30,738 bases of DNA from CAYNTG01 sp964400105 (GTDB taxonomy: Bacteria > UBP14 > UBA6098), in contig CAYNTG010000022.1 of NCBI GenBank assembly GCA_964400105.1, positions 1-30,738 on the forward strand, given 5' to 3'. How positions within the stretch are numbered: position 1 is the first letter of the stretch; each line of letters opens with the position of its first letter. Under the pieces are notes generated by a model. It was not told where the DNA came from and ran no database searches. It saw only the letters and a program-made list of their open reading frames with translations. The translations under genes were made by a program, and so were the position numbers. Of the stretch, positions 17,980 to 25,061 are shown piece by piece.

Positions 17980-18454
17980 CGTTATTTTCGTCTGGTTTTT
18001 TTCGCCCCAAGGTGGAGAAGAATAGGTCGGCTATCTCGTCGTAACCGACTTTGCTGTCGTCGCAAACCATCTCGTAGCGGTCCTTGTTCCATATCTCTAT
18101 CCATGCGCCGACGCCGATTATCAATGCATCGTTTTCGATTCCCGCAATATCACGAAGATTTTTTGGCAATAGAATTCTGCCCTGATTGTCGAGAGGAAGC
18201 TTGAAAGCGTTAGGGTAAAGTCGCCGCATGATCTTTGCCGATTCGCCCTTTTTAAGCGTCTCCGGCCTGAAAGAATCGAAGTTCTTAATAAAATCGTCTT
18301 CCGGCACGAGCGCGAGGCAGTTATCCGGTCCGCGCAGCAGCATGAATTCGCTGTAAACCGTATTGATCCCGGCCTTCCGAATCGCGACGGGTATCTGGAT
18401 TCTTCCTTTTGAATCAATCTTATGTTCGTATCGACCGTAGAACAAAATCGCCAC
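17972..18454 (-). CDS. mraZ: Transcriptional regulator MraZ
   Basis: DNA-binding protein of the SpoVT/AbrB swapped-hairpin type that forms rings and, in E. coli, represses the dcw operon. The 160 residues contain two AbrB-like repeats, each with the hallmark loop: DSKGRIQIP (14-22) and DNQGRILLP (89-97). The start is GTG, and the GGGA of the nearest MraZ box probably serves as ribosome site, so protein binding and translation initiation overlap. First gene of the cluster; the promoter and phased TGGG boxes upstream point to autoregulation. Confidence 0.96.
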   Translation of the reverse strand: MAILFYGRYEHKIDSKGRIQIPVAIRKAGINTVYSEFMLLRGPDNCLALVPEDDFIKNFDSFRPETLKKGESAKIMRRLYPNAFKLPLDNQGRILLPKNLRDIAGIENDALIIGVGAWIEIWNKDRYEMVCDDSKVGYDEIADLFFSTLGRKKPDENNDV

Positions 18455-18493
18455 TTTTTCCCATAATTAGGATTATGTCCCCATTTCTTCCCA
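18449..18493 (-). promoter_or_regulatory. MraZ-box array (operator) overlapping the mraZ start
   Basis: Minus-strand TGGGN boxes occur with a strict 10-bp period: TGGGA (18493-18489), TGGGG (18483-18479), a slot without match (18473-18469), TGGGA (18463-18459) and an imperfect TGGCG (18453-18449) that includes part of the start codon. Known MraZ operators are direct TGGGN repeats with five-base spacers, which this matches. The array covers the predicted transcript start, the ribosome site and the start codon. Confidence 0.8.
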
Positions 18494-18496
18494 CTA

Positions 18497-18525
18497 AGGA
18501 TAAATACCGATTGATTACATGTCAA
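18497..18525 (-). promoter_or_regulatory. Sigma-70-type promoter of mraZ/dcw
   Basis: A perfect TTGACA (18525-18520), a 17-base spacer and TATCCT (18502-18497, four of six consensus) give a strong housekeeping promoter. Transcription should begin around 18490, inside the first MraZ box, leaving a leader of about 36 bases. Confidence 0.75.
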
Positions 18526-18799
18526 GAACAAATTTAATTAAAGTAAATAAAACATTGAGCGGCAACGAAATAAGAACGTATGTTCGTGACATATCCCGTC
18601 GGGTATCGAGGCTCTTCTCATCCTGTTATATTATAGCATGATAGAGAAATATGCTCATAACATCCTACTCTAAAAGGATTTGTAGTAAATACTTAAAGTA
18701 GCTTCAGGTGATTAGCTTAACAGCTTGATTTTTAAGCAATTAGAGGCCTTTTGAACGGCATATTTCATGGTGGGGAAAAATGGTGGCGTAGATCGAAGA
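18526..18799. other. A+T-rich intergenic stretch upstream of dcw
   Basis: No plausible gene. On the minus strand an extended -10 (TGCTATAAT, 18638-18630) lacks a clear -35 and could be a second, distal dcw promoter about 170 bases before mraZ. A GAACGTATGTTC element (18574-18585) fits the GAAC-N4-GTTC core of Gram-positive-type LexA boxes. No convincing terminator for the nucleotidyltransferase gene ending at 18800 was seen; this is upstream of dcw in the same direction, so read-through is possible. Confidence 0.45.
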
Positions 18800-20047
18800 T
18801 TAATTCTTAAATGAACGAAGGAACGCTTTCGCCCCATCGATCGACCGGACCCGCCCGGAAAGCTCCTCGACACGTAGCGCGATAAGCGCATCCCCGATCT
18901 CTTGCCCGCCAAGACTTGTTGTCAAAACCTTTCCGAGCGAGGAACCCCTCAAAAACGGCTCCTGCCCGAACGCAGAGAAACGTCGTGCGAGCGCCGTCTC
19001 GAAATCGCTTTCGGGATAGCAAATCCGGACAAGTTCACGGATTATTGCGATATCGGGTGAATCCGCCAACTCGACCGCGCGTCCATCCGCCAAAGAAACG
19101 AACTTATGTGAATCGTTTATTCCCTTGCACAGATTGAAGATACGCTTCGCCTGTTTTTTTGGGAATTTAAATCGCTCGATAGCATCGGCGATGGCCGACA
19201 CGTCCTGCAATGCATGACAATTTCCCGGCATTAACGCGAGCGCCCACATTCCATCTTCCGGAATGTGATTGCGTGCCGCGCGTTCGAGCGAAGCGAGTTT
19301 CCGCTCCCATCCCGACGATATCGGATATGCAGCAAACTCCATAAAAATGTGCTGCCAAAGCTCGCAATCCGCGAGAAGCCTTATCCCGCGACCTGGATGC
19401 TGTCCGGTGAGAATCGCGCCTATCTCGTCTCGTAATCTCGCTGCCGACAGGGATTTAATGGCCATTGCTTCATGTATAATATTATCTATGTCGGCCTTAC
19501 TTATTGAAAATTCGAGCTTTGCGGCGAATCGAATCGCGCGTAGCATCCTGAGCCTGTCCTCGATATAACGCCGCGAAGGATCCCCGATCGAGCGGATAAT
19601 CCTCGCCGAAATATCCGCGATCCCTCCGACGAGATCGATTATATCCATCGTCATTGGATCGACCGCGATGGCATTTATTGTAAAATCGCGCCGCCGGACA
19701 TCGTTCTCGAACGAGTCCGTGAGACGCACCACGCAATGCCGACCGTCGAACTCCGACTCCTCGCGGAACCTTGCGATCTCAATATATCCGATTTCCGTTG
19801 GGACACGAAAGATCGAATATCTTCGCAAACCAAACGGCTCCGCGTTCGGGATAATATCGACAAGCTTCTCCGCCGGACATGCCGTGCACAGATCGACATC
19901 GAGCGTGGGGATACCGATGAGGCTATCGCGGACGGCACCGCCGACAAGATATGTCGGATATCCGGTGTCTTTTAGCCTTTTCGCGATCTCCAAAGCGGTC
20001 GAGACCTGTTTTCGGGAGCGTGCTTCGTCCGGGAGTGTCCATTTCAT
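18800..20047 (-). CDS. CCA-adding enzyme / poly(A) polymerase family nucleotidyltransferase
   Basis: Class II nucleotidyltransferase that adds CCA (or A residues) to RNA 3' ends in the cytoplasm. The head domain of the 415-residue protein has YLVGGAVRDSLIG (33-45), the metal-binding DVDL pair (Asp50, Asp52), RRDFTINAIAVDP, and GDPSRRYIEDRLRMLRAIRFAAKL, the neck motif that reads the incoming base. I cannot tell CCA-adding, A-adding and poly(A) enzymes apart by eye. The frame is open to 20140, but ATG 20047 has AAGGGGG six bases upstream and overlaps the preceding stop as ATGA, so it is the last gene of a three-gene operon. Confidence 0.92.
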   Translation of the reverse strand: MKWTLPDEARSRKQVSTALEIAKRLKDTGYPTYLVGGAVRDSLIGIPTLDVDLCTACPAEKLVDIIPNAEPFGLRRYSIFRVPTEIGYIEIARFREESEFDGRHCVVRLTDSFENDVRRRDFTINAIAVDPMTMDIIDLVGGIADISARIIRSIGDPSRRYIEDRLRMLRAIRFAAKLEFSISKADIDNIIHEAMAIKSLSAARLRDEIGAILTGQHPGRGIRLLADCELWQHIFMEFAAYPISSGWERKLASLERAARNHIPEDGMWALALMPGNCHALQDVSAIADAIERFKFPKKQAKRIFNLCKGINDSHKFVSLADGRAVELADSPDIAIIRELVRICYPESDFETALARRFSAFGQEPFLRGSSLGKVLTTSLGGQEIGDALIALRVEELSGRVRSIDGAKAFLRSFKN

Positions 20048-21744
20048 CGTCGTCCCCCTTTGACAGCGACGGCCGCTTTCGCCGAATTGCCCTCGGAATC
20101 CACGGCAAAGACAATGTAGATGCCCGCCGGCAATGTCCATCCGTCATCGTCCTTTCCATCCCACGGAATCTCGTATCCGACGGGTTCTTCCGGCGTGCAG
20201 AGCGTTCGACGACGCCGACCGGATCGGTCGTAGATCGCCGCCTCGATCCCCGATGCCGGCAGGCAGACCGTTATCGTCGTCGGGCCATCGGCCGGATCGA
20301 ATGGGTTCGGCTCGGCATCGACGGAGTTTTCGCTGGTTGAAAGCTGCCGGATAGCATTCTCACAGCCCGGCGTGCATCCTGCGGGGCAGCATGATAATTC
20401 GCTTCCGCCCGGTTCCGTAACCTCGGCGGAAATGCCCTTTATCATGCAATCGCCCAGCGCATCGGCGTCATATTCGATAATCTGGCGAAGCAGACCGTTC
20501 GAGTCGAAAAGCCGCGCAGCGTCATTGTCGTTGTTCAACGCGGGCCAGCTTCCCGGCTCGGTGATCGAAGCACCCGCACATACGGAGTCCAAAAACGAGG
20601 CTGAATCCGCGCAGAGCAGTGCGAATCCACCGGGTTCGAGCGAGAAATCCGGCAGCGAATGCGTCGATATATTATCTCCGAATTCCCATCCAAAAATCTC
20701 AACCGTCTCATCGCTAATATTGTAAAGCTCGATCCATTCGGGATTGCCGGTCAGCGGCATGAACATGATCTCCGTGATACATATCGGCCACCCAGCAGGC
20801 CCGACCAATACGGAAACATCGGCGGTATTGTTCCCCAAAAAATCGTCTTCCCCGAGTCGCACGAAAAGATCGAACGTGCCGTCGTCAACCATGCCGCTCA
20901 ACGAGATCTCCGCCCACTCGCCCGGCTCGAGAGTCGGGATCGACGACGAATCCAGAAGATTCGATTCATCGCTGCTATCGAAAAGATAAACGACGCCGCT
21001 TGCGAACGTCTCCTCCCCTGAATTCCCGACAAATGCCGTCAGGATAACCGGCGGCATCTCGACCGGATTTTCTACCAATACAATAGAATCGAGGCGGAGG
21101 TCGTGCGGATATGGCCAAACCGAGTTCCGCGCGCCGGGTGTGCATCCATTTGAAGCCAGTGAAATAGCCCAGCCGGAGGCTATATCGATGTCGAGGCGCT
21201 CGATACTTTTGCCCTCGACCGACGTTATCGATGCGGAATAGCTATCGACCGTGTCTCCCGAAGAATCGATGAGATATATCGGGTCGTCGTCGGATAGGCG
21301 ACTGCCGCCCAAGTCGGTGGTGGACAAGATCGACAGGATAAGTGTGCCCTCCGGCCAATCGTATGGCTGGTCGTTGGCGGGATCGGTATATTCAGGGTCG
21401 AGAATTATCGCGAATCCCTCCGGCGAAAGGATGGTCGATGTGTAGATTCCGTCGGGGTCCGACGGCAGAGTCGTCATCCCATCCGAAGCTGCCACGAGGA
21501 TATCGTCGTCGTCGCCGTCGTCGATCGACCAACCGGCGAGGTCTATCGAGTCCGGGCCGGGATTATATATCTCTATGAACTCGTTGGAATCATCGCCGGG
21601 AATCGAACTCCAATCGCCGACAGGATTGGACATGATTTCGCTAATTATTGGAGAATCTGCATTCGCCGAAAAAAGAATTATAAAGAAGAGTGGAAAAAAT
21701 ATCCTAACGAGGATTCCATCGAGAATGCCGAATAGGGATTTCAT
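20044..21744 (-). CDS. Secreted lamin-tail-domain protein with FlgD-type C-terminal domain
   Basis: The 566-residue exported protein has an N-terminal hydrophobic segment (about residues 10-29) ending in SANA, a likely signal peptidase I site. Two lamin-tail (LTD) domains, about 31-208 (NEFIEIYNPGPDSIDLAGWSI) and 320-465 (PEWIELYNISDETVEIFGW), flank a CARDB-like beta domain (about 215-315). The C-terminus (about 478-562) has PNPFDP, PWDGKDDDG and LPAGIY, as in FlgD Ig-like domains that follow surface proteins in FCB bacteria and may act in sorting. It is very rich in Asp and Ser. No catalytic residues are seen; a surface or adhesive role is a guess. It overlaps both neighbours by four bases (ATGA). 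Confidence 0.85.
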   Translation of the reverse strand: MKSLFGILDGILVRIFFPLFFIILFSANADSPIISEIMSNPVGDWSSIPGDDSNEFIEIYNPGPDSIDLAGWSIDDGDDDDILVAASDGMTTLPSDPDGIYTSTILSPEGFAIILDPEYTDPANDQPYDWPEGTLILSILSTTDLGGSRLSDDDPIYLIDSSGDTVDSYSASITSVEGKSIERLDIDIASGWAISLASNGCTPGARNSVWPYPHDLRLDSIVLVENPVEMPPVILTAFVGNSGEETFASGVVYLFDSSDESNLLDSSSIPTLEPGEWAEISLSGMVDDGTFDLFVRLGEDDFLGNNTADVSVLVGPAGWPICITEIMFMPLTGNPEWIELYNISDETVEIFGWEFGDNISTHSLPDFSLEPGGFALLCADSASFLDSVCAGASITEPGSWPALNNDNDAARLFDSNGLLRQIIEYDADALGDCMIKGISAEVTEPGGSELSCCPAGCTPGCENAIRQLSTSENSVDAEPNPFDPADGPTTITVCLPASGIEAAIYDRSGRRRRTLCTPEEPVGYEIPWDGKDDDGWTLPAGIYIVFAVDSEGNSAKAAVAVKGGRR

Positions 21745-22274
21745 TTTTGATTTGATCCGCTTTGTAAGGCTTTTTCCGAAACAAGGTATTCCTGAAAAGA
21801 CAGCTCATTATACCAGTATCCATCTATATATTTCAGAACGATCTTGAATCGCTCTGGATCGATATAGCCGGGAACGCGTGCCACGATCTTTCCGGTCGAA
21901 TCGACGAACGCCGTGTTCGGTGTTCCCCGAACGGCGAATATCCGCGCAAGCTCGCGCTCGGAGATAACATCGCCCATCCATTCGACCTTGCGATTGGACG
22001 CGATGTTCACCTTCGCACCCACAAAACCCCCGTCGAGCATATTGGATATTATTGGATCGGTGAAGGTCAGATTATCCATCTTCCTGCACCAAAAACACCC
22101 GATGGAATAAAAATTTACGATAAGGTGTTTCCCATCGCCGATATCGGACTCGAATGCTTCGTCGAAATCGAGCCACCGCCAATCCACCGAACCTGCGGTT
22201 TCATCCGAGCATAAAACGGAGCTTGGTATTAACACAGCGAAAATACATATAATAATATAATAGGCGAATTTCAT
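21741..22274 (-). CDS. Exported thioredoxin-like protein (CFWC)
   Basis: The 177-residue protein has a signal peptide (MKFAYYIIICIFAVLIPSSV) followed by a thioredoxin fold: NFYSIGCFWCRKM gives the redox pair Cys60-Cys63, and RGTPNTAFVD supplies the cis-proline loop. The pattern resembles periplasmic thioredoxin_7/DUF255-like proteins, which reduce or protect cysteines; the partner is unknown. It is encoded with the lamin-tail protein, whose second half contains paired cysteines (SCCPAGCTPGC) that could be a substrate (inference). The frame extends to 22364, but a strong promoter lies inside that extension, so ATG 22274 is the start and the transcript is probably leaderless. Confidence 0.85.
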   Translation of the reverse strand: MKFAYYIIICIFAVLIPSSVLCSDETAGSVDWRWLDFDEAFESDIGDGKHLIVNFYSIGCFWCRKMDNLTFTDPIISNMLDGGFVGAKVNIASNRKVEWMGDVISERELARIFAVRGTPNTAFVDSTGKIVARVPGYIDPERFKIVLKYIDGYWYNELSFQEYLVSEKALQSGSNQK

Positions 22275-22281
22275 GAATTTT

Positions 22282-22309
22282 AATATATCTATCTCTACGT
22301 TAATGTCAA
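22282..22309 (-). promoter_or_regulatory. Promoter of the thioredoxin operon, predicted leaderless
   Basis: TTGACA (22309-22304), a 16-base spacer and TATATT (22287-22282) form a near-consensus sigma-70 promoter. Only seven bases separate the -10 from the ATG at 22274, and no Shine-Dalgarno sequence is present, so transcription should start at or next to the start codon. Confidence 0.65.
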
Positions 22310-22343
22310 ATGAAATAGCGCGCGAAGAGTTGTAACTAATCGA

Positions 22344-22370
22344 GATCACTGAAAAATGGCACAACTTTTA
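22344..22370. repeat. Dispersed element, copy A
   Basis: GATCACTGAAAAATGGCACA and the following bases match copy B near 24860 at 21 of 25 positions. Each copy is followed by a CTATG(T/C)GCCAT(C/T)CCG segment (22421 and 24920) at a different distance. Both lie upstream of minus-strand genes. Confidence 0.5.
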
Positions 22371-22419
22371 ATTTCGTTAATTTTATGGTTTTTCTCAGTC
22401 TAGGCGGCAAACGGGAGAA

Positions 22420-22465
22420 CCTATGTGCCATCCCGCACATAGGGCGACGCAGGCGTCGCACCTAT
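22420..22465. repeat. Two adjoining palindromes at the end of the VWA-OmpA gene
   Basis: A perfect nine-base-pair stem (22420-22428 with 22435-22443) directly adjoins a seven-base-pair stem, GCGACGC-AG-GCGTCGC (22444-22459). The second can extend with ATAGG/CCTAT (22439-22443 with 22461-22465, one bulge), which competes with the first stem. The stop codon of the VWA-OmpA gene (22464-22462) lies inside. There is no T-run, so this looks like a REP-type element rather than a standard terminator. Confidence 0.6.
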
Positions 22466-23832
22466 CTGGCAAATTCGAGATTTATCTCGATCTCGACGCG
22501 GCGATTGGCACGGCGATCCGTTTCGTCGAGATTTTCGTTGAGGGGATACATCTCGCCGAACCACGCAATCTCGATGGAGATATTATCGTCGGTCAACGGT
22601 TCGATATAGTCGCGGACGACCTGCGCACGCTGTTTAGACAAACGTATGTTGATACCCGTAGGGCCGAGATTGCAGGCATAGCCAGCTATTTTAACGGTGA
22701 ATTCTACCGAATCGGCGAGTGAACTTAACCCGTCGATATACGCCTCGATAATCGCTTGTGCTTCCGGTAAAAGCTCGCTATTCCCGGCGGAATCGAAAGG
22801 AATCACCGTGGTTTTCAAAAGCTCGTCCGGCAATGTCAAAATCTCCTCATAGAATAAAGAAGGCTTTTCGATTTCGATGCGTGGAGCCTTTCCGGGAGCG
22901 CGGAACTCATCGAAAAAACGCTTGCCACCGGGGAATGCGAGCGAGATTCTGTGCAGCAAACCGTCCTCGTCCGTGTGCCTCGGATAATACGATATATGAA
23001 AGCTCCGAGCGATGATCGCCGAGACCATTATCGGCGAGAATCCACCTGCCGGTTGAACGAGATATACGCCGCCGGTTTTATCCGCCAACCGGGCCAGTGC
23101 ACCCTTCGGATTCTTGCCGTGCATCAGGATATTTATCGAAACACCGTATCGGTTTGCCCGCTCGATAATCGTATAGGGAAGCTCGTCGGCATCGAAATCG
23201 CCATCGGAGAAAAGGACGATCGCGCAAGGGCTGGAAGACCTTTCCGCGACCAGATCGAGGGCCTCGTCAATCGCACCGGCAAGGTCGCTTCCTCGAGCAT
23301 TCGGGTATGGAATACTGTCCGGCGAAAGGTTTAGGAACGAGTCCGGCACTATCCAATCGACGGAGCGCTCGTGGTCGTTGCCGAAACGAACCAAAGAAAC
23401 CTCGCCGCCGGCATCCGTCAACGTCGAAATATAACCCCAAATAAGCCGGTCGGTAAAATGGACATAATCGCCCATGCTGGCGGAAATATCCTCGATTATC
23501 ACGACGTTCGATCCATTTGGGACGCCAAAGGATTTATGCGAAAAATCGCATTCCTCCACCCATCCGAATACATCGTCAACGAGCAGCGCGTTGTCGATAT
23601 CGAGTTTTTCTTCATCGCTTACCGGAAGGAAGAAGCTCACGCTATCCGGAAAGTGCGATGCGTCGAGGTTTATAAAGCGCGACCGATCCCAACGGAACGA
23701 AGGAATTTCGATAGTCGGAATTTCGATTTTTTTTGCCGGTGAGGTATTCGCTTTGGGCACTTTTCCAGCGCAACCGAATATGATGGACAGCATCGGAATG
23801 AGGGCTGCGATATGGCGAAAACGAAATTTCAC
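22462..23832 (-). CDS. VWA-OmpA domain lipoprotein
   Basis: The 456-residue predicted lipoprotein has a signal peptide ending in IIFGC (lipidated Cys21). A von Willebrand A domain (about 108-290) follows with the MIDAS motif DISAS (115-119), GSDLAGAI and LFSDGD (Asp209). The C-terminus (about 335-456) is OmpA-like: NIRLSKQRAQVVRDYI and RRANRRVEI match the peptidoglycan-binding family, although the usual TD of the diaminopimelate pocket reads CN here. A likely role is an outer-membrane anchor or scaffold that binds peptidoglycan and a protein ligand (inference). The start is GTG with no Shine-Dalgarno sequence; the promoter suggests leaderless translation. The gene ends in a palindromic element. 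Confidence 0.85.
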   Translation of the reverse strand: MKFRFRHIAALIPMLSIIFGCAGKVPKANTSPAKKIEIPTIEIPSFRWDRSRFINLDASHFPDSVSFFLPVSDEEKLDIDNALLVDDVFGWVEECDFSHKSFGVPNGSNVVIIEDISASMGDYVHFTDRLIWGYISTLTDAGGEVSLVRFGNDHERSVDWIVPDSFLNLSPDSIPYPNARGSDLAGAIDEALDLVAERSSSPCAIVLFSDGDFDADELPYTIIERANRYGVSINILMHGKNPKGALARLADKTGGVYLVQPAGGFSPIMVSAIIARSFHISYYPRHTDEDGLLHRISLAFPGGKRFFDEFRAPGKAPRIEIEKPSLFYEEILTLPDELLKTTVIPFDSAGNSELLPEAQAIIEAYIDGLSSLADSVEFTVKIAGYACNLGPTGINIRLSKQRAQVVRDYIEPLTDDNISIEIAWFGEMYPLNENLDETDRRANRRVEIEINLEFAR

Positions 23833-23839
23833 AGAGCGA

Positions 23840-23868
23840 AATATAGTTTTACCATATCAGAAAATCAA
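23840..23868 (-). promoter_or_regulatory. Promoter of the VWA-OmpA gene, predicted leaderless
   Basis: TTGATT (23868-23863), a 17-base spacer and TATATT (23845-23840) form a good sigma-70 promoter. Seven bases separate the -10 from the GTG at 23832, and no ribosome site is seen. The -35 hexamer lies inside the 20-base direct repeat 23860-23879. Confidence 0.6.
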
Positions 23869-23994
23869 GTTTTAACCGATATTATACACCGATTTCGATG
23901 TGAGTGTCATCATGGCGAAACATCCTCGCCTTTCCTGGAAAATCAAGTTTTAACCGACGGTGTAAAATGGTTTCGGCGTGAATGTTATTATCAG
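23860..23994. repeat. Direct duplication of the 3' end of the M50 peptidase gene
   Basis: GAAAATCAAGTTTTAACCGA occurs exactly at 23860-23879 and 23938-23957, 78 bases apart. Beyond the identical part the copies still align without gaps for about 38 bases. Read on the minus strand, the gene copy ends in TFTPKPFYTVG-stop and the other in TLTSKSVYNIG-stop. The outer copy is therefore a relic of the gene's last codons, stop and 3' flank. Confidence 0.7.
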
Positions 23995-24831
23995 GATAAT
24001 AAGCGCCGCTATCGATAGCCTTTTTCGCCTTCGGTCGAGCGGGATCCAATCGTAGATCGTCGGCGGATGGCGCAGCTTTATTAGAAAGAAGATTACTATA
24101 GCCCAGACGAGCCATCCCGGCCATAAAATCGCCATCGGAAGGATCGCTATCCATGCACAGCGCGCGACTTTGAGCGCCTTTAGTGGTCCAAGTGCGGCGT
24201 AACCGATATGTCCGCCGTCGAGCTGGCCGATGGGAAGCAGGTTGATGCTCGTAACCCATAATCCGATCCATGCCGCAAAACCCACAGGATGAAGTATCAC
24301 CTGTGCGGTTCCCGTGACGTTGCCGAGAATTATCCTGCTGAAAAACCAGACGATGATCGAATCGCCGAGCATGAACTGTTCGGTCATTTCGACGGCTGGC
24401 ATATCGACGATTTTCGATAGCGCAAGCCCAACGATCAGCAGCGGCAACGCCACAATAAAACCTGCTGCCGGACCGGCGAATCCAATATCGAACAGGCTTT
24501 TTCGGTCCGGGATAGCGGACTTTATTTTGATAAACGCTCCGAATGTTCCGATAATCGTCGGGAATGGAATGAAGAACGGAAGCGTCGCCCTAACGCCGTG
24601 ATAGCGGCTCGCAAAATAGTGCCCGAGTTCGTGGATTCCGAGGATGCATAGAAGCGCCGCCGAAAATGGGATACCGGCTAGAACAAATCCTATCGTGAAT
24701 GCCGGTTCCTTGCCGGACATAAAAGCGCCGGCAAGCGTGGTCGTCCCGATCGTCAGGACGAAAAGCAGAAGGTTTATCATCCATTTATTTTTCACAAAAA
24801 CAGTAGTTATTCGAACCAAATCGGCTGTCAC
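23950..24831 (-). CDS. Site-2-protease-like M50 family metallopeptidase
   Basis: The 293-residue integral membrane protein has several helices. The zinc-binding HELGH (67-71) lies in one helix, and INLLPIGQLDGGH (196-208) supplies the third ligand, Asp205, in a later one. These are the defining motifs of S2P/EGY1-type intramembrane proteases. The substrate is unknown; family members typically cut membrane-anchored regulators. The start is uncertain: GTG 24831 gives the longest form, while ATG 24780 (MINLLLF) begins just before the first helix; neither has a clear ribosome site. Its C-terminal codons are duplicated downstream. Confidence 0.88.
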   Translation of the reverse strand: MTADLVRITTVFVKNKWMINLLLFVLTIGTTTLAGAFMSGKEPAFTIGFVLAGIPFSAALLCILGIHELGHYFASRYHGVRATLPFFIPFPTIIGTFGAFIKIKSAIPDRKSLFDIGFAGPAAGFIVALPLLIVGLALSKIVDMPAVEMTEQFMLGDSIIVWFFSRIILGNVTGTAQVILHPVGFAAWIGLWVTSINLLPIGQLDGGHIGYAALGPLKALKVARCAWIAILPMAILWPGWLVWAIVIFFLIKLRHPPTIYDWIPLDRRRKRLSIAALIILIITFTPKPFYTVG

Positions 24832-25061
24832 AAAATTTGCAACAAATAACGTGATCCGTGATCACCGAAAAAGGGCACATTTTTGCACCTCATTTTTCAT
24901 TCTACATTTATGCATTCAACTATGCGCCATTCCGGGTAAGCCGTGTTCAACGACTGAAGATTGAATAACATTTTTGAGGCCAAACCGCGACCGAGCATAA
25001 AAAAAGCTTGATTAAATAATTAAAATCCCTTAATTCTACTTAAGAAAGTTATTCTGAAAAT
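24832..25061. other. Divergent intergenic region with repeat copy B
   Basis: Contains the tandem heptamer CGTGATC (24850-24863), which also forms a perfect palindrome GTGATC-CGT-GATCAC (24851-24865). Dispersed element copy B (24860-24884) and a CTATGCGCCATTCCG segment (24920-24934) follow. TGTCACAAAATTTGC (24826-24840) recurs with one change at 26292-26306. No confident promoter was found for either divergent gene; a TATTCT lies six bases before the ATG at 25062 without a good -35. Confidence 0.5.

Noticed and set aside
18771..18785. Plus-strand TGGGG-AAAAA-TGGTG resembling MraZ boxes in the gap before dcw
   Set aside because: Only one full box and an imperfect second, on the wrong strand, with no gene to control; probably chance.
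24850..24865. Tandem CGTGATC copies as a possible CRISPR or iteron start
   Set aside because: Only two copies of seven bases, no spacers, and no replication gene nearby.
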